Origin: Hofstenia miamia
Lineage: Eukaryota > Xenacoelomorpha > Acoela > Hofsteniidae
DNA: 64,000 nucleotides
Reading direction: 5' to 3'
Assembly (NCBI GenBank): GCA_900660155.1
Contig: CABFPE010000497.1
Span: 75,627 to 139,626, forward strand
Of the stretch, positions 1-12,497 are shown piece by piece; position 1 is the stretch's first letter, and the number at the start of each line of letters is the position of its first letter. The notes under the pieces are model-generated. The model ran no database searches. It was given only the letters and a program-made list of their open reading frames with translations, and had not been told where the DNA came from. The position numbers were made by a program, and so were the translations under genes.

Positions 1-1090
1 AAATCAGATCTCTATGCACAATTTACAAATATTCTTAGCATCTCAGTATTTTAACTGCTATAATGTATGGATCAGCTATTGCTGGAAAGTGTAGTGTTTG
101 GAAATACCCCATAATTAATAAATTATATAAAACATATATATACATATATATATATATATATGCATTCTTGTAGTCTATTATTATATTTCAGTTGTAGATG
201 CTGTAGTTGATCAAATAAATATTGATATTTTGTAGTTTGTAGATGTGTTAACTGCGAGTGAACCCGCAATTGCTGATGTGGAAGAATGCTGTAATTTTTT
301 TCATAGGGATTTTATACAAGATTTAAATTGTCATAGAAGTCATTCATATTCCTCCTTAGATTGATTAATTCCATTTTATAATATTTGTGCATGTCTGATA
401 ACACTGCCATAAAAGTTTATCTTGTAATGACAGACAAAATTGTAAAGCCATTGTTGGTTTGTTTCATTATCACAGGAAAGTCTAAAACTTCTGTAATTTA
501 TAACTTTAAATGTGAATTTACATGATTTTTGCTCTAAATGGGACCAGAAACAATTAATCTTTAAATCGCCTAATATAAATCAATCTATCGACCCAATTGG
601 TGCACATTGAAACCAGAGAAAAAAATTATTAGAGACGTTGGTTTTAGTCGGCTTCAAGTTTAGCCATTCATACCTTAATACTTTTATTCAAAATTTCTGA
701 ACTACTATTATAAATATAAATAAACTTTTTTTCATATCATAGGGAAGGGGATATATCAAAATTCACCAAGATTAGAGCAATACGAGCCTCTTTTTCAAGA
801 ACTATTTGAGAAAATCTAAGCAAAGGACGTCTGAAAGTTTTATATTTATTACTAATGTTTGGCTTATTTATTCTAAATTTCATGTAATATCAATTTGGAA
901 CAAATGTGTTTCATATTTTTACAGTCATAGACACACGTTTTTTGAAATCTACAGAGCGCGAAAAAAATAATTTTATTTACTAAATGTAGTGAATTATTGC
1001 TTAAAATTTGAAGTTTGGTGGCGTGAACTCCAAGCTTTACCTGAATCCACCATTGCTAATGTAGATTTTAAATTAATTTTATTGTATAAT
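1..1090. other. gene-poor sequence, nothing recognised
   Basis: I see no gene or element here. A short TA microsatellite lies at about 134-161. The rest is AT-rich sequence with frequent stops in all frames. Confidence 0.5.
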
Positions 1091-1099
1091 GAATCAGAA

Positions 1100-1592
1100 A
1101 TACAAACACAATGATAAATAGGCCTACTCCATGGAAGGGTTAAAATTTTTTTCCATTGTATTCAAGGCGACCTACATAATTTAGGTGGTCTTGGCTTTGT
1201 TCGACACAATAAGAAATTAATCGTGAAATAACACTGCCACAAACCTTTTGCACAGTTCCAAATCAATTGTGGGAAATAACCCGACGAATGTCAGGAATGT
1301 TCGTGGTTTACCTTTGTATATCATGTTTTTGATAATGAATGTCTCTTTGTTGTTTACTCAAGGAGAGAGGAAATTTTGAAGCAAGTTGAGGTACCGTATC
1401 GTTCACCAATGACTGAAATATCGAAGAAGAATGGAACAATTATTCCAAAGTGATTTTCAACAATCATGCTTGTAGTTTGTTAGTGGTTTCTATGAATAAA
1501 TTATTTTGATTTCTATTTCATTATATAATGAAATTAGTAGAAAACCTCTATTCCTTATCAATATAAGTCGGCGATAATTTTTGGACACACTG
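1100..1592 (-). mobile_element. possible Tc1/mariner remnant, one end only
   Basis: On the minus strand, starting at 1592, the sequence reads CAGTGTGTCCAAAAATT and is followed by TA at 1593-1594. This resembles a Tc1/mariner terminal inverted repeat with its TA target. I found no matching second end. The interior gives only weak, broken reading frames, so this is at best an old truncated copy. The lower boundary is a guess. Confidence 0.3.
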
Positions 1593-1887
1593 TATTATGT
1601 TAAAATAAATAATAATAATTTTATCATTTTCAATGAATTTTACTGCTAGTTACAGCCATTCTGATTCTTAAAATTTTTAACAAAAATCATTTATATTTGA
1701 TTTGAAAATATAAATAAAGACAAAAAAATTATTTAAAATGTTTAGTTTTGTTCAAAAAATTAATATTAGTAGTCAGCAAAAAACATGGAACTTCTAAAAT
1801 CCCTCAGTACACTGGAAGGACTATAGTGGAGGAATCCCTATTATACTTTGCAATAACTATATATCATAAAATACAAAATGATGAAAC

Positions 1888-1914
1888 TAATTATTATTAT
1901 TATTATTATTATTA
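1888..1914. repeat. (TTA)n microsatellite
   Basis: About nine TTA/ATT triplets in a row. The flanking 1594-1970 shows no gene. Confidence 0.9.
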
Positions 1915-1970
1915 GTATGATTGTCACCTTATTCAATTACCAAATATAAAATATGCTGAAAAATCAAGAT

Positions 1971-3040
1971 AAGTAGTTAACACAAAATGAAGCACGTGTC
2001 AATAGGACAAATGAAATGGGACACCAAACCTACGATGGTTATTTGCCATGCAGTAATGTACAGACATTTTGGTACACATCTGGTGATGAAAAATTTGTGA
2101 CAAAATGAAATTGGGCAAATAAATTTTTAGGCAATGTTTTTCTTTTGAATTTTAGGATTTGGACAAACTGATGTAATTAATGACAAATTTATGTAATGAC
2201 ATGTTCATTTAAACAATGTTTCCCATGCAACACTGATTTAAGGGAAATAATTCATAGATGCAATCCATGTATTTCTATTGTTTAGGCTGTCTATATATTT
2301 GCTCTAATTAAATTTGTTTTCATTAATATATTGACACAACAAAATTGTTTTTATTTACCATAAAGTATATAAATGATTAAAATTTTAGCAAAGGCTGTTT
2401 AAAATTTGCAACAAAAAGGTTTATATTTATAATGTTTATTAATTTATAATAACCCTACAGCAATATTTAAATAATTTAAGCTACATTCTATACATTAGAC
2501 CTTACAACCAAATAGTAACATTTTCTAAATATGAGACAGCATGATATATTTATAAGTATAGACATAAATAACGTAAAGTTCGTTTATCAGAACCTGATAA
2601 AATTAAATATTTATTTCTCTTCAAAGCGGTTTTTTCATTGAATTCAAGTATAAAATATATCTCGCAATATGCAAATAGGAAAACGGGACTTTAACCCAAT
2701 CTTCTCTATTAAGCATTTCAAAATCATATAGAGAATGAGAATTTTTAAAATATAATCTGAACTTGATAAAGTTTCTATGGCATAGCATTTGAGAGAATGC
2801 CAATAAATTTTGTATTTACAAACATTTCTCCACTATTTGCGAGCCTAAAATATGTAGTTTATTATATCTGACACTTTTTCTTTTTTATGGTTTCATTAGT
2901 ACATGTTTTAGCAAATTTGACAATTTTTCATTTGCCATAGCGTGTTGACTTTGTATACCCTCCCACTTTACATTTCTAAATGTTCATATGTTTTTCAACT
3001 CGTAAGACATTCCTTTGTAATCTGTTCATATACATTTAAA
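1971..3040 (+). repeat. left arm of a large inverted duplication
   Basis: Read forward, this stretch matches the reverse complement of 5430-7890 in the same order. Anchors include GAGACAGCATGATATATT (2533-2550, complement near 5923-5940), TTTAAGGGAAATAATTCATAG (2237-2257, complement near 7668-7688), ACAAAATGAAATTGGGCAAA near 2100, and CATTTCTCCACTATTTG near 2823. The arms are diverged and contain small indels. This arm is about 1.4 kb shorter because it lacks the counterpart of about 6060-7590. No protein is recognised. Confidence 0.8.
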
Positions 3041-3467
3041 AAGTGATTGACAGGTGCTAATGATTAATTCATGAATAATGAGGGAGTGTGGCTAAAAGAT
3101 GCAATTATTCATATATTACCTAACTAAACTAGAAACAATTTAAGAGTGTACTTGTGTAGTTTTCCACTATTGGAAGAACTAGTATATTGAAGTAGCAATG
3201 TATTTATTGTTAAAATTTGCTATTTACACTAGTACTGGTATGTTCACTGAATAATACGCAGTGCATTAAATTTCGTTAATTCTTCTAATTACCTAGAAAC
3301 TGTTTTATATTTAACCAAACCTATAATGTATATATATATTCAAAGATTGTTTTTATCCACATATATATACAGTTTCTTTAAACATCTAATGAAGGTCTTA
3401 ATAATGAGCATCTTTACAAATTTTTCCATTAATTGTTAAACATAACTGACTTTGAGCATTCTAATTA
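3041..3467. other. spacer before the mariner-like element
   Basis: AT-rich spacer between the inverted arms. I see no gene and no clear match to the other side of the spacer. Confidence 0.5.
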
Positions 3468-4786
3468 CCATGTGTTTCTAAAGTCCTTGCAATTTTAAAT
3501 TTTTGCTTACATATTTATTTATCACGTGATAATTTATGTTTATTGGAAATCAATAGTGCTGATTATTTGGATATATTTTAAAATGGAAAAGAAAGACAAC
3601 ACTGAATTGGTTGTGATGTTTTATAAGAATAGTCAGAGCTATGCTGCTGCTATCAGAAAGTTTTGTTCTTTACATGGAATAAAAGATTCCTCTCGTCGAC
3701 CAAAGGAATAAACTTTAAGAGCATTGATTAAAAAGTTTGAAGGACATGGAAGTGTTGATGATCTACCAAGAAGTGGTAGAGGAGATTGCAGATCTGATCA
3801 AGATTCTGAGGCTGTGATGGAAGCATTTGCGAGGCTGAGAGAAGAAGGAATTTTGCCAACAACCAGAAATGTTTCTAGTGAAGTGGGTTGTTCAAGCTCT
3901 AGGTCTTGGAGAATAATGAAATATGACATAAAATTGCGTCCATACAAAATTCAACTTGGGCAACTCCTCACTGATGAGTACCGAGAATGAAGATTATCCT
4001 TTTCAGAAAAATTTCTCCATGATTACCAGAGCAAATCAATAAAAGATGTTATCTTTTCCGATGAATCAAATTTCTTGCTTAGTGGAGTAGTCAACAGGCA
4101 GAATACTTGTTTCTGGGGCCATGAACAGCCATCTCCAATAGAGTTGAAGCAACTTGACTCTAAGTTGAGGGTCTGGGCTGGATTTTCTGGTAAAACAAAG
4201 CTCCCTATTGTCATTCTTTCTTTTGGCTCAACCTTGAATTCTGAGAGTTACATCAGCTTCATTGAAGAGACAATAGTCCCATTTCTGAAGAGAAAGAAGC
4301 TGTGGCAATCCTCTGTCTTTCAACAAGACGTAGCTCGTGCTCATACTTCAAACAGTGCTCTTGAAGCTCTGAAGAGATTGTTTTCAGGAGGATTAATCAG
4401 TAACAGAACTGAAGAATTTTGGCCTGCTTGTAGCCCTGATCTAACACCACTGGATTTTTTCCTGTGGGGTTACATGAAGAACAAGGTCTACAGTATTCCT
4501 CGTCCCAAGAACCTTAATGAACTGAGGGAAAAGATCACACAGGTTTATGAGGACATTCCAATGTCAATGCTTCAAAATTCAGTTCAAGATGTTTTAAAAA
4601 GGCTGAAACTTTGTGTGGAACATCGAGGTGGACACTTGAAAGACATTATTTTTAAAATTATTTTTGTAGTTAAAAAATAATATCTGAAAATGTTTACTTC
4701 AATAAAGTTTTTCAGTTTTACATATATCTTTATTATTTTGAGAGATATAAGATTTTTAAATTCGCAAAGACTTTAGAAACCCATGG
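3468..4786 (+). mobile_element. DD41D mariner-like DNA transposon
   Basis: The element is bounded by terminal inverted repeats of about 32 bp. The left repeat starts CCATGTGTTTCTAAAG and the right repeat, read inward, starts CCATGGGTTTCTAAAG; I count about four mismatches. TA lies on both sides (3466-3467 and 4787-4788), the usual Tc1/mariner target. It carries one transposase frame in the plus orientation, and an AATAAA lies just after the frame near 4700. It sits between the arms of the inverted duplication. Length is 1319 bp. Confidence 0.9.
3583..4680 (+). pseudogene. mariner-like transposase, two in-frame stops
   Basis: A single reading frame runs from ATG at 3583 to TAA at 4678-4680 (365 codons), interrupted only by TAA at 3709-3711 and TGA at 3988-3990. 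The N-terminal part (MEKKDNTELVVMFYKNSQSY, then KFEGHGSVDDLPRSGR) is the helix-turn-helix DNA-binding region of the IS630-Tc1-mariner group. The catalytic triad is present: D160 in IFSDESN, D249 in FQQDVARAHT and D291 in SPDLTPLDFFLWGY. The last two are separated by 41 residues, which is the DD41D spacing known from rosa-like elements. No frameshift is needed to read the whole protein, so it died recently or the two stops are assembly errors. As it stands it cannot make full-length transposase. Confidence 0.88.
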
Positions 4787-5429
4787 TAGATCATTTCATC
4801 CAAGTCTAAATACGAAACAAGATTATATACATAAACTATGGTTACTAATAATGAAGATTTAGCGAAATAAAATATTATAAAATCAAGTAAATTTAGAAGG
4901 AATTATTTGTAAAACTCACGATGATTTTGTAAGTCGAAATATATTTGAATGTTTTTGTTAAAATAACTGACTGAATTTGCATGAAATAAACCTTTTTAAA
5001 ATGGATTTAATAATTTGAGAGAATAAAAATGTTACTTTTGTACTTGTGATGGAAACTTGTGTTTGTACATAATTTTCATTTAATAGGTTTTGTGTTAAAG
5101 TATTTGCCACGTTTATTTGATTTTCATTAATATAAAAATGTTTCTCTGAAGAGTTTGTAATTACATTCATACATAAATTTCATTTATAAACTTTTCTGTT
5201 ACAGTATATACTGTGTTTATTGATTTTTATTCTATATATTGTGTAATCTTTTTAGCAAATAGAAAAGTTTATCATTCAACTACATAATGTAATTTGTAAA
5301 ATGCCATAAAATGTGTATTTATGTGTGATATTAAATAAATACACATAAAAGACAAAACCATTCATGTTTCAAAATACGGAAATAAAATCTGACTATACAA
5401 TAAAGAATAGTCGAATTCTTGAAAATTTT
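4787..5429. other. spacer after the mariner-like element
   Basis: AT-rich, with no recognised gene. Open stretches on the minus strand are short and low in complexity. Confidence 0.5.
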
Positions 5430-7890
5430 AAAGTTTTAAAAAATCATGTACAGCGGAATGGCATAAAAGTTGAAGAATGGAAAGGATACAAAGTCAAAAC
5501 TTTAAGAAAATCGACAAATTGTCTTATTTATTAAAACACTAGTGAATCCATAGCAAAGGAAAAGTGTCCGATGTATTAAAAACAATAGCAATACATCGAA
5601 CTCTGGAGCTGAATTAAGTAATAAAAATACATATTTTAGGCACTCAAATAGTGGAGAAATGTTTGTAAGTCCAAAATATATTGGCATTTGCTCTAATGCT
5701 ATGTCTTACAAACTACCAAGTTCAAGTTTTTTTTCAAAAATTCTTAATCTCATAATGATTTTGAAACATTTAAAAGAAAAATTGGGTTAAAATCAGGTTT
5801 TCTTACTTGCATAAGGCGAGGTATATATTTTATTCAATGAGAAAACCGCCTTAAAGAAGTATTAATTTTATTTTATCAGCTTCTGATAATCAAAGTTTAC
5901 ATTAATTACTTCTATATTTATAAATATATCATGCTGTCTCATATTCAGAAAATATTCCTTTATGGTTTTAAGACCTAATGTACAGAACATAGTTTAAATC
6001 ATTTGACAATTGGTGTAGGGTTTTTATAATCTAATAAATAATTAAGAATATATAGTTATTAGATTAATTGTTTTGAGCACTATACATTTACAAATTCATT
6101 TTATATAGCTTTAATATTCATTTTCAATTTAAAAACTTTATCTCTTTTCACTTTAAGCTATAAATGGTGTAGAATTACTTTAATAACCATAATCATTTTT
6201 CAATTTCATATGCACTTAATGCTATTTTGCAAACTGCGTACTATACATTTGGATACATTTGATATTTCAACAATGGGATATAGATAAAAAATTATATAAT
6301 GTTTACCTTGTCTTATAAGAAGTGCAAGTTTGTACACATATGAATATACAGTCGACACAATGGAATTTCACATTGGTGACAGAAAGACAACTATGTTGAA
6401 AGATTTTAAGCTTTGTGGTGAGCTCTTTCTATGAATAAATCTTTAACATTTCACATGCTTTAATTATCTTAGAAAAGTTATTAACGTGTTTTTTCGATGT
6501 CATTCTTAGTTTTACAAATATTTTTTGTAAAAAACGTAATAAATTTCATTTTTTGACAAATTTGTGTCGGCTTGCCGTCTGATGTTGAAATGAAATAAAT
6601 TATATACTTCATCATAAATAAAAAGTTTTTTGTTGTACATTTCTAAAGCATTTGTTTAAATTTTAATCATTGTAAATTAAACGTCATTTTTATTATAAAT
6701 TTTTAAAGTATTTTCTTATATTGTAATCATCATAAATACAAACGTTTTTTGTTGTAATTTTTAACATCATTTATTTTAATTTTAGTTGTTTGTATTTTAT
6801 TCTAAATAATAACGCTTTTCATTGTACATTTTTAACAAAATTTGCTTTAATTTTAACCGTTTATATATTTTATCGGTAATAAAACGTTTGTAAATGTTTG
6901 ACATCATTGGCTTAAATTTTAATCATTTATCAATTTCACTGTAATTAAAACCGTTTTTTTGTAATTTTTAACATTATTTACTTAAATGGCAGTTGTTTAT
7001 GTATTTTATTTTAAATAAAAATGCTTTTTATTGTACATTTTTAATAGTATTTGCTTAAATTATAGTTGTTTATGTATTTCACTTTTAATGAAAACATCGT
7101 TTTTGTTGTTTTTTATTGGAATTTTTAACTATCATATGTTTTTGATTGTGAACGTCATCTTGTTTTAATAATGACCTGTTTATTAATCATTAATTTAAAT
7201 GCTATGGTTTGAAATTCATTAGGTGCAAATACACATTGCATATGTTTTGTACACCATTTCCGTCCAACAATGAAGTTATGATGAAAAATCATGTACTGTA
7301 AACGAAATTCGTATGAAAAAAAACATTTTAGGAGCATTGTCATTTTACTAGTGCATTTTATATTTTCTTTAGGCAGATGTGTAAAGTTCATAACTATATT
7401 AAGGAAATATAATAAACTGTATAAATAGCATGCATGTGTATATATTGTATAAATCATATCAAGTTTACAGCATTAAATTTTTTATTTGATTACAATGTCT
7501 ATATTTCAAAAACTTGATATTTTGTTTGGCAAATAGATTATACTTTGTATTTGAAAACAAAATGTATGTTTGCATATAGCTTTAATATGAATATATTAGC
7601 GAAAAAAATTTAATTACAGCAAATGCATAGGCAGCCTAAACAGTAGAAATACATAGATTACACCTATGAATTATTTCCCTTAAATCATAATGTTGCATGT
7701 TTAAAAGATTTTTTAAATGAACATTTCATAACAAACATGTCATTAAATACATTCTAGAGTTCAAAAATAAAAAATTGATTTGCCCAATTTCATTTTGTCA
7801 TTTTGTATGTAATTCCCATATGTCAAATAGCCATAGGTGAGGTGCCCACTAGCACGGGTTTCACTTAGGGTTAACTACTAATATATTACA
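5430..7890 (-). repeat. right arm of a large inverted duplication
   Basis: The reverse complement of this stretch aligns in order with 1971-3040. The parts 5430-6060 and 7590-7890 both have counterparts in the left arm. The middle, about 6060-7590, does not, so it was inserted here or lost from the left arm. Part of that middle is the tandem array described separately. Confidence 0.8.
6615..7110. repeat. degenerate tandem array, units of about 61-72 bp
   Basis: About seven imperfect units, each with an AAACG or AATGC start, a TTTTTGTTGTA-like run, AATTTTTAACAT and TTTAAATTTTA followed by GTTGTTTATGTATTT. Units begin near 6618, 6679, 6740, 6810, 6879, 6945 and 7017. No reading frame is shared between units, so this looks like an old minisatellite and not a coding repeat. 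Confidence 0.65.
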
Positions 7891-10800
7891 TGCAGAAGTC
7901 AATATTAGAATGGACATGCCTAAGGCCACGCGCAAATGATACAACTTTTGTTGCAAAACCAATTAAGATAAGAAACCACATTGGAGGAATTCAAATTATT
8001 TCAAAATTATCCTAGCACATTGCTCGCTAAAATTGGTTTAGCAATGAAAGTTGTATCGTTTGCGTGCGGCCTAACTGATTGTGGTTTTCTTTGTAAATCT
8101 AAATACATTATAGAATGAATAAACATTAAAAAATTCTTAACTAAAGGCAATCACGATATGAAAGAAGTTGTGATATTTCTTTGTTCATATATAGCAACAA
8201 GAACTTTTTACTTATATGCATGTACAATATAGATGTTTTCAGGGTTGGATTGGCCGGGTTGTGGGGACCTCTGCCATCGTAAACATTCTAGGGTCCCCAA
8301 TGCTTTGAAGACACTACATGTACACTTAAAAAAGTTCTTCATTTTTTAAATGGTGTTATTGTAAAAATTGAATTTTGCTTATGACAAACAAACTAAATAA
8401 ATAAAACATATTTAGGAGTAGAGTACACATCAGTAGATTTTTATGTTCAGCAGAATTTGATGCAAGTTTATCATGCACTGAAAAATTATCAACAAATATC
8501 ATTTTCCAAAAAATCTTGTCATATGGGTGATTTTGCAGACTCATTTTTGAAGATGTACGTTCACAGGATACTGCAGTGTCCTGTAACGGAACAGCTTATT
8601 GAATGAAGACGATAATTGGCAATTAGTATTAAAATGCACCACAGCCAATTAGTGCGCTGACTATTTCAAAAATGTTGAAAATTTTGATATTTATCATATG
8701 CCAACATTTTTTCTTCTTTGTCTTCTAATACTGTTGAAACTTATACATCAACATGTATATTGAAGTAAAATTTTGCATGGAAAATGAGCCTATGTCTGTT
8801 AATTTATTTTAGTTACTAAAGTTCAGGTAGTACAATTCGACATATAGTTGCGAGTTTTGTCACTGAATCTCGTTGTATTAGTTAGCTTATCCACCATTAT
8901 TGGAAGAAAGTCCTTCAAACTGAATTTTTCTTTAAAATCATTTGTTATCGACTTATTCACTTTTTCAAAAAAACGTGTTTATGTCTTCTATCCAGCTCAG
9001 CATTAGAATATGCATCATTCAGATCTTGCACTTCAAAGTGAAATATACTTGCTCATCATACTCTGAAGGATGCTTCAGAGCAACAGCTTTCTCAACTTCA
9101 ATAAGTTTAATAAATTTGTTTGGGTGTAATCGTTTTGTTTGGAGGTATTTCGTAACCAGATCAAATTCTTTCTATAAAATAAATAGGCTTTCAGCTAGAT
9201 ATTTGACGGAACACAAGATCCACTACAGGCAGTCAAATACACAAACAATAATATCTGCTATTCAAAGATTCGACTCAGCTGTTCTCGTTAAGTAGTTATA
9301 GATATGATAGTAAAACAAAAAATTAATCAAGAGCAACTTTATTTTAACAGCATGCTATTTGCAAAAAGATGACGGAACGATTGCGCAAGTTTGGAAAGAG
9401 GATTCTTAAAAATTAGTTGTAAATTTATTTATTTAGACTTAGACAATTAATACACATTAAAAATATTTTTTCTCCCTTGGCACAATGGTCAGTCCGATCT
9501 CCCATATTTGATTTTTGCAGTAAGAGGGCCTGGTTGCTGTTAAGGGCTAAAGTCTGCAAGGTAATCAGAAATAAAGTGCTTATACTACTTAAGCTTATTG
9601 ACAATTCAAAAGATTTTCAACTTGAAATCTCTTGTTGTTCTCAGATTTTTTGCTGTTGTCAATCAAAGAAATTTCGAATAGCAGCGCATTCCCAGATAAT
9701 GTTTCAACTCATAATAACTGATTGTGTGATAGATGCTTTTAACTCTGGACCTTCAACCAATAAATCTACTGATACAAAATTTATTGTAAGTAATGCATGA
9801 CATATTCAAGGTTTTATATTTCATAGGGATTTACTACGGAATTACATAAGAATTTACTCTGAAAAGAACCGCTTTATGTTAATATAAATATAATAAGGTC
9901 AAAATATTTCTTAAGCAAATTTAGAACACTGCCTAAATGTTTAATAATTCACACATTTCCTATACAATATTACACTGAAATTCAAAATTTACATATAAAA
10001 TAAATTTTACATGCTTATAAATCGCGCATCCCATATTTTAAAAGAAAAATACATTTCAGAAAACCAAATTTATATAAAAAAGTACGAATAAATAAGTTCT
10101 TGCTATAATGAAAATACACTGCTTTCAATAAACTACTACGATAGCTCTTGAAGAAATGCGCAATTTGGTAAATAAATAAGTATTTTTCATAAACAAAATT
10201 TAAAAATAATTTCCATATCTACAATTTTGCAAAGATTTCATTTGAGTCTTTTACAAATGAAGGCAAATTGATGACGTCATCTGAAAACACGGTACACATA
10301 TATAAATTATTTTAAAAAAAAATCAATTCAAAAAGTTTGCTAATTTTTTAATAGTTATGTGCATAGAATACTTGATTGAATATGTGCATATTTTATCATG
10401 TGTTCACATTAAAATAGAAAATCTTTAAGCTTTCGTGTATCATTGCATGCATTTTTTCACTCTAAATTTCAAACAAGAGAAATTTCGCAAATTTTGTCAC
10501 AGTTTTGATCATTTGCATATATTTTTTAGCTGAGTGCAAATTGTGTCACCGAGTACTCAAAAATAAAACAATATTAATTAACCATTCGAAAGCAGATATT
10601 ACAATCTCTGAAACTTAAATTATCAGCAAATGGTTCATATACCAAAAAGTATGACCTTTAGCATTTTAAACTTTGGTCATCTGTCAGAATAGCGTGGAAG
10701 AAGCAAAGTCACACGAAGCCCATATTTGATTAGACCAAAATTAATAATATATACTCTTCCAAAACTCAATTTATGCTTTAAATTTCAGTGCGTAGATTTT

Positions 10801-12497
10801 ACAATATGTTTCCAAAATACACAAATTTTGTCAAAATTAAAGACATTTTTTTCATTTATTTATGGGGTCCACTCTGGGAGGAATGTTTCCTGGGAGAAGT
10901 TGGATTGGGCCTGAGCCTAAATTTTTGGCTGATGTCTTTCTTTGCCATATGTATTATATTCTACTCCTCCATTTTTCATCACCCAATAAATTCTGATCCA
11001 AACAGTCTTCACGTTTTACTACTCCCATTATTTTAAGTATTTTACAAAGAATTTCACAAAGCAACATCAACATTGCAAAATACAATTTAAGGTAATAAAT
11101 ATGTTGGCAAAACGACATTTTATTGTTGTTTTAAAGGCTATTTATAAAAACAGTATTTTTACAGTCTACAAGGGTGGCCACAGAATACCATACAATTCCA
11201 AGGCATATTGGGTAAAATCTATTTCAAGTAAACAGGACATTTTGATACTAATAAATTAGAATTGCAATGAGTTTCTTAGATCAAGAATGTTTGTTCATGG
11301 GTATCAAGGGCATTGGGTAAGGCTCACTTTCATCTCTGGCATGGAGTTCAATGCACTGAATAATGAAATTTAGCAAAAAAAGGTCTTGCATTATCTAGAA
11401 AATGATTATATATCCTTGTTCTAAAACCATAAATTTCAACTAATTGTAAAAATGTGCAAATTTTAATTTCTCTTGATTTGCGAAATTGAGAATGAAATGA
11501 TGTTATACAAGTTCGCTGATATAAATCGAAATGTCGCTCAATGTTTTCTAAAATTTTCTTTTCAAATTTAAATATCTACAGATTCTGTCTTTTTTTAAAT
11601 CAAATATGTCTCAACTCTTTCACAAATCCGATTTTCAAGATTGCTATAGTTCACAGTATATTTGTATTTTGCAAGTTAACATATTTTAAAATGTCAGCCA
11701 TGCTGCTAATTATTCTTCAAACTTTTTGTTTTTTAATTGATATTCCTATTTAAACAATCCGACCACTGATTTGGCAATAAACATAATTAAACGAATCATT
11801 TAGTCAAAAAGGGAATTTATCAACGAATATGTGTAAAAAGTAATATAATGATCCTAATTTCTTGCCATTCATTTTTGGCAATCATTAGTGTACTCCTTTA
11901 GGGGCTGCAGGTACGAACCTGTGTAGCATCATAGATTTATTGAAAATTAAATTTTGGCGATAAGGTCTTCTTACCATCTGCTTAATGCAAATCATTAGTT
12001 TTTACTACTAAAGCAGCCTCAGTTTCATTAGGGGGTAAAAGGGTTAAGCAGTGTAAAAAATTTATAAAATTTTATTTTCTAAAATATACACAGCAAGGAA
12101 AAATCGAACGAAATGCATACACATGGAAACATTTTGAAAGCATTCATAAAATCACAGTTTTTCAAGATTAATTGAGGTATTGGTATTATATCATGAACAT
12201 TTAGAAAATTCAACTGTTTATTAAAATCACAAGATAATATCATTATCGTTTTTTTACAAATTTGAAATTATTAAGTTATAAATTTTCCTGTTTGCATATT
12301 TTGTAATTTATAATATTTTGAAATTGCATTTTATTAATGTACATGTTTTCGAAAATTTGAACATTTGCATTAAATAAAATATTGATAACACGTGGCATTT
12401 AGTGTGTTAATTTCCAATATAATTGTAAAAAAAAGAAAGAATTTCATGAATTTTAAGGAAAAAATTTTACTTCAATTTTTTTCATTTATAAGAACAT
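7891..12497. other. long stretch without a recognised gene
   Basis: Several open stretches of 60-117 codons occur (for example 8942-9295 and 9477-9800, plus strand). None has motifs I recognise and their composition is that of the surrounding AT-rich DNA. The minus strand of 8350-9300 reads a little like a broken transposase, but I cannot name a family. Confidence 0.4.

Noticed and set aside
4023-4214. 63-codon minus-strand frame
   Set aside because: It is the antisense shadow of the mariner-like transposase.
9470-9560. tRNA-like start (TTGGCACAATGGTCAG)
   Set aside because: No B box at the right distance and no cloverleaf pairing.
10265-10285. GATGACGTCATC palindrome like a CRE site
   Set aside because: There is no gene or promoter near it, and a single 12-bp palindrome is expected by chance.
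11890-11950. Possible tRNA-derived SINE with an AGGTTCGTACCTG word (minus strand)
   Set aside because: The B box deviates at a conserved adenine, no A box is visible, and the match may be only a short palindrome.
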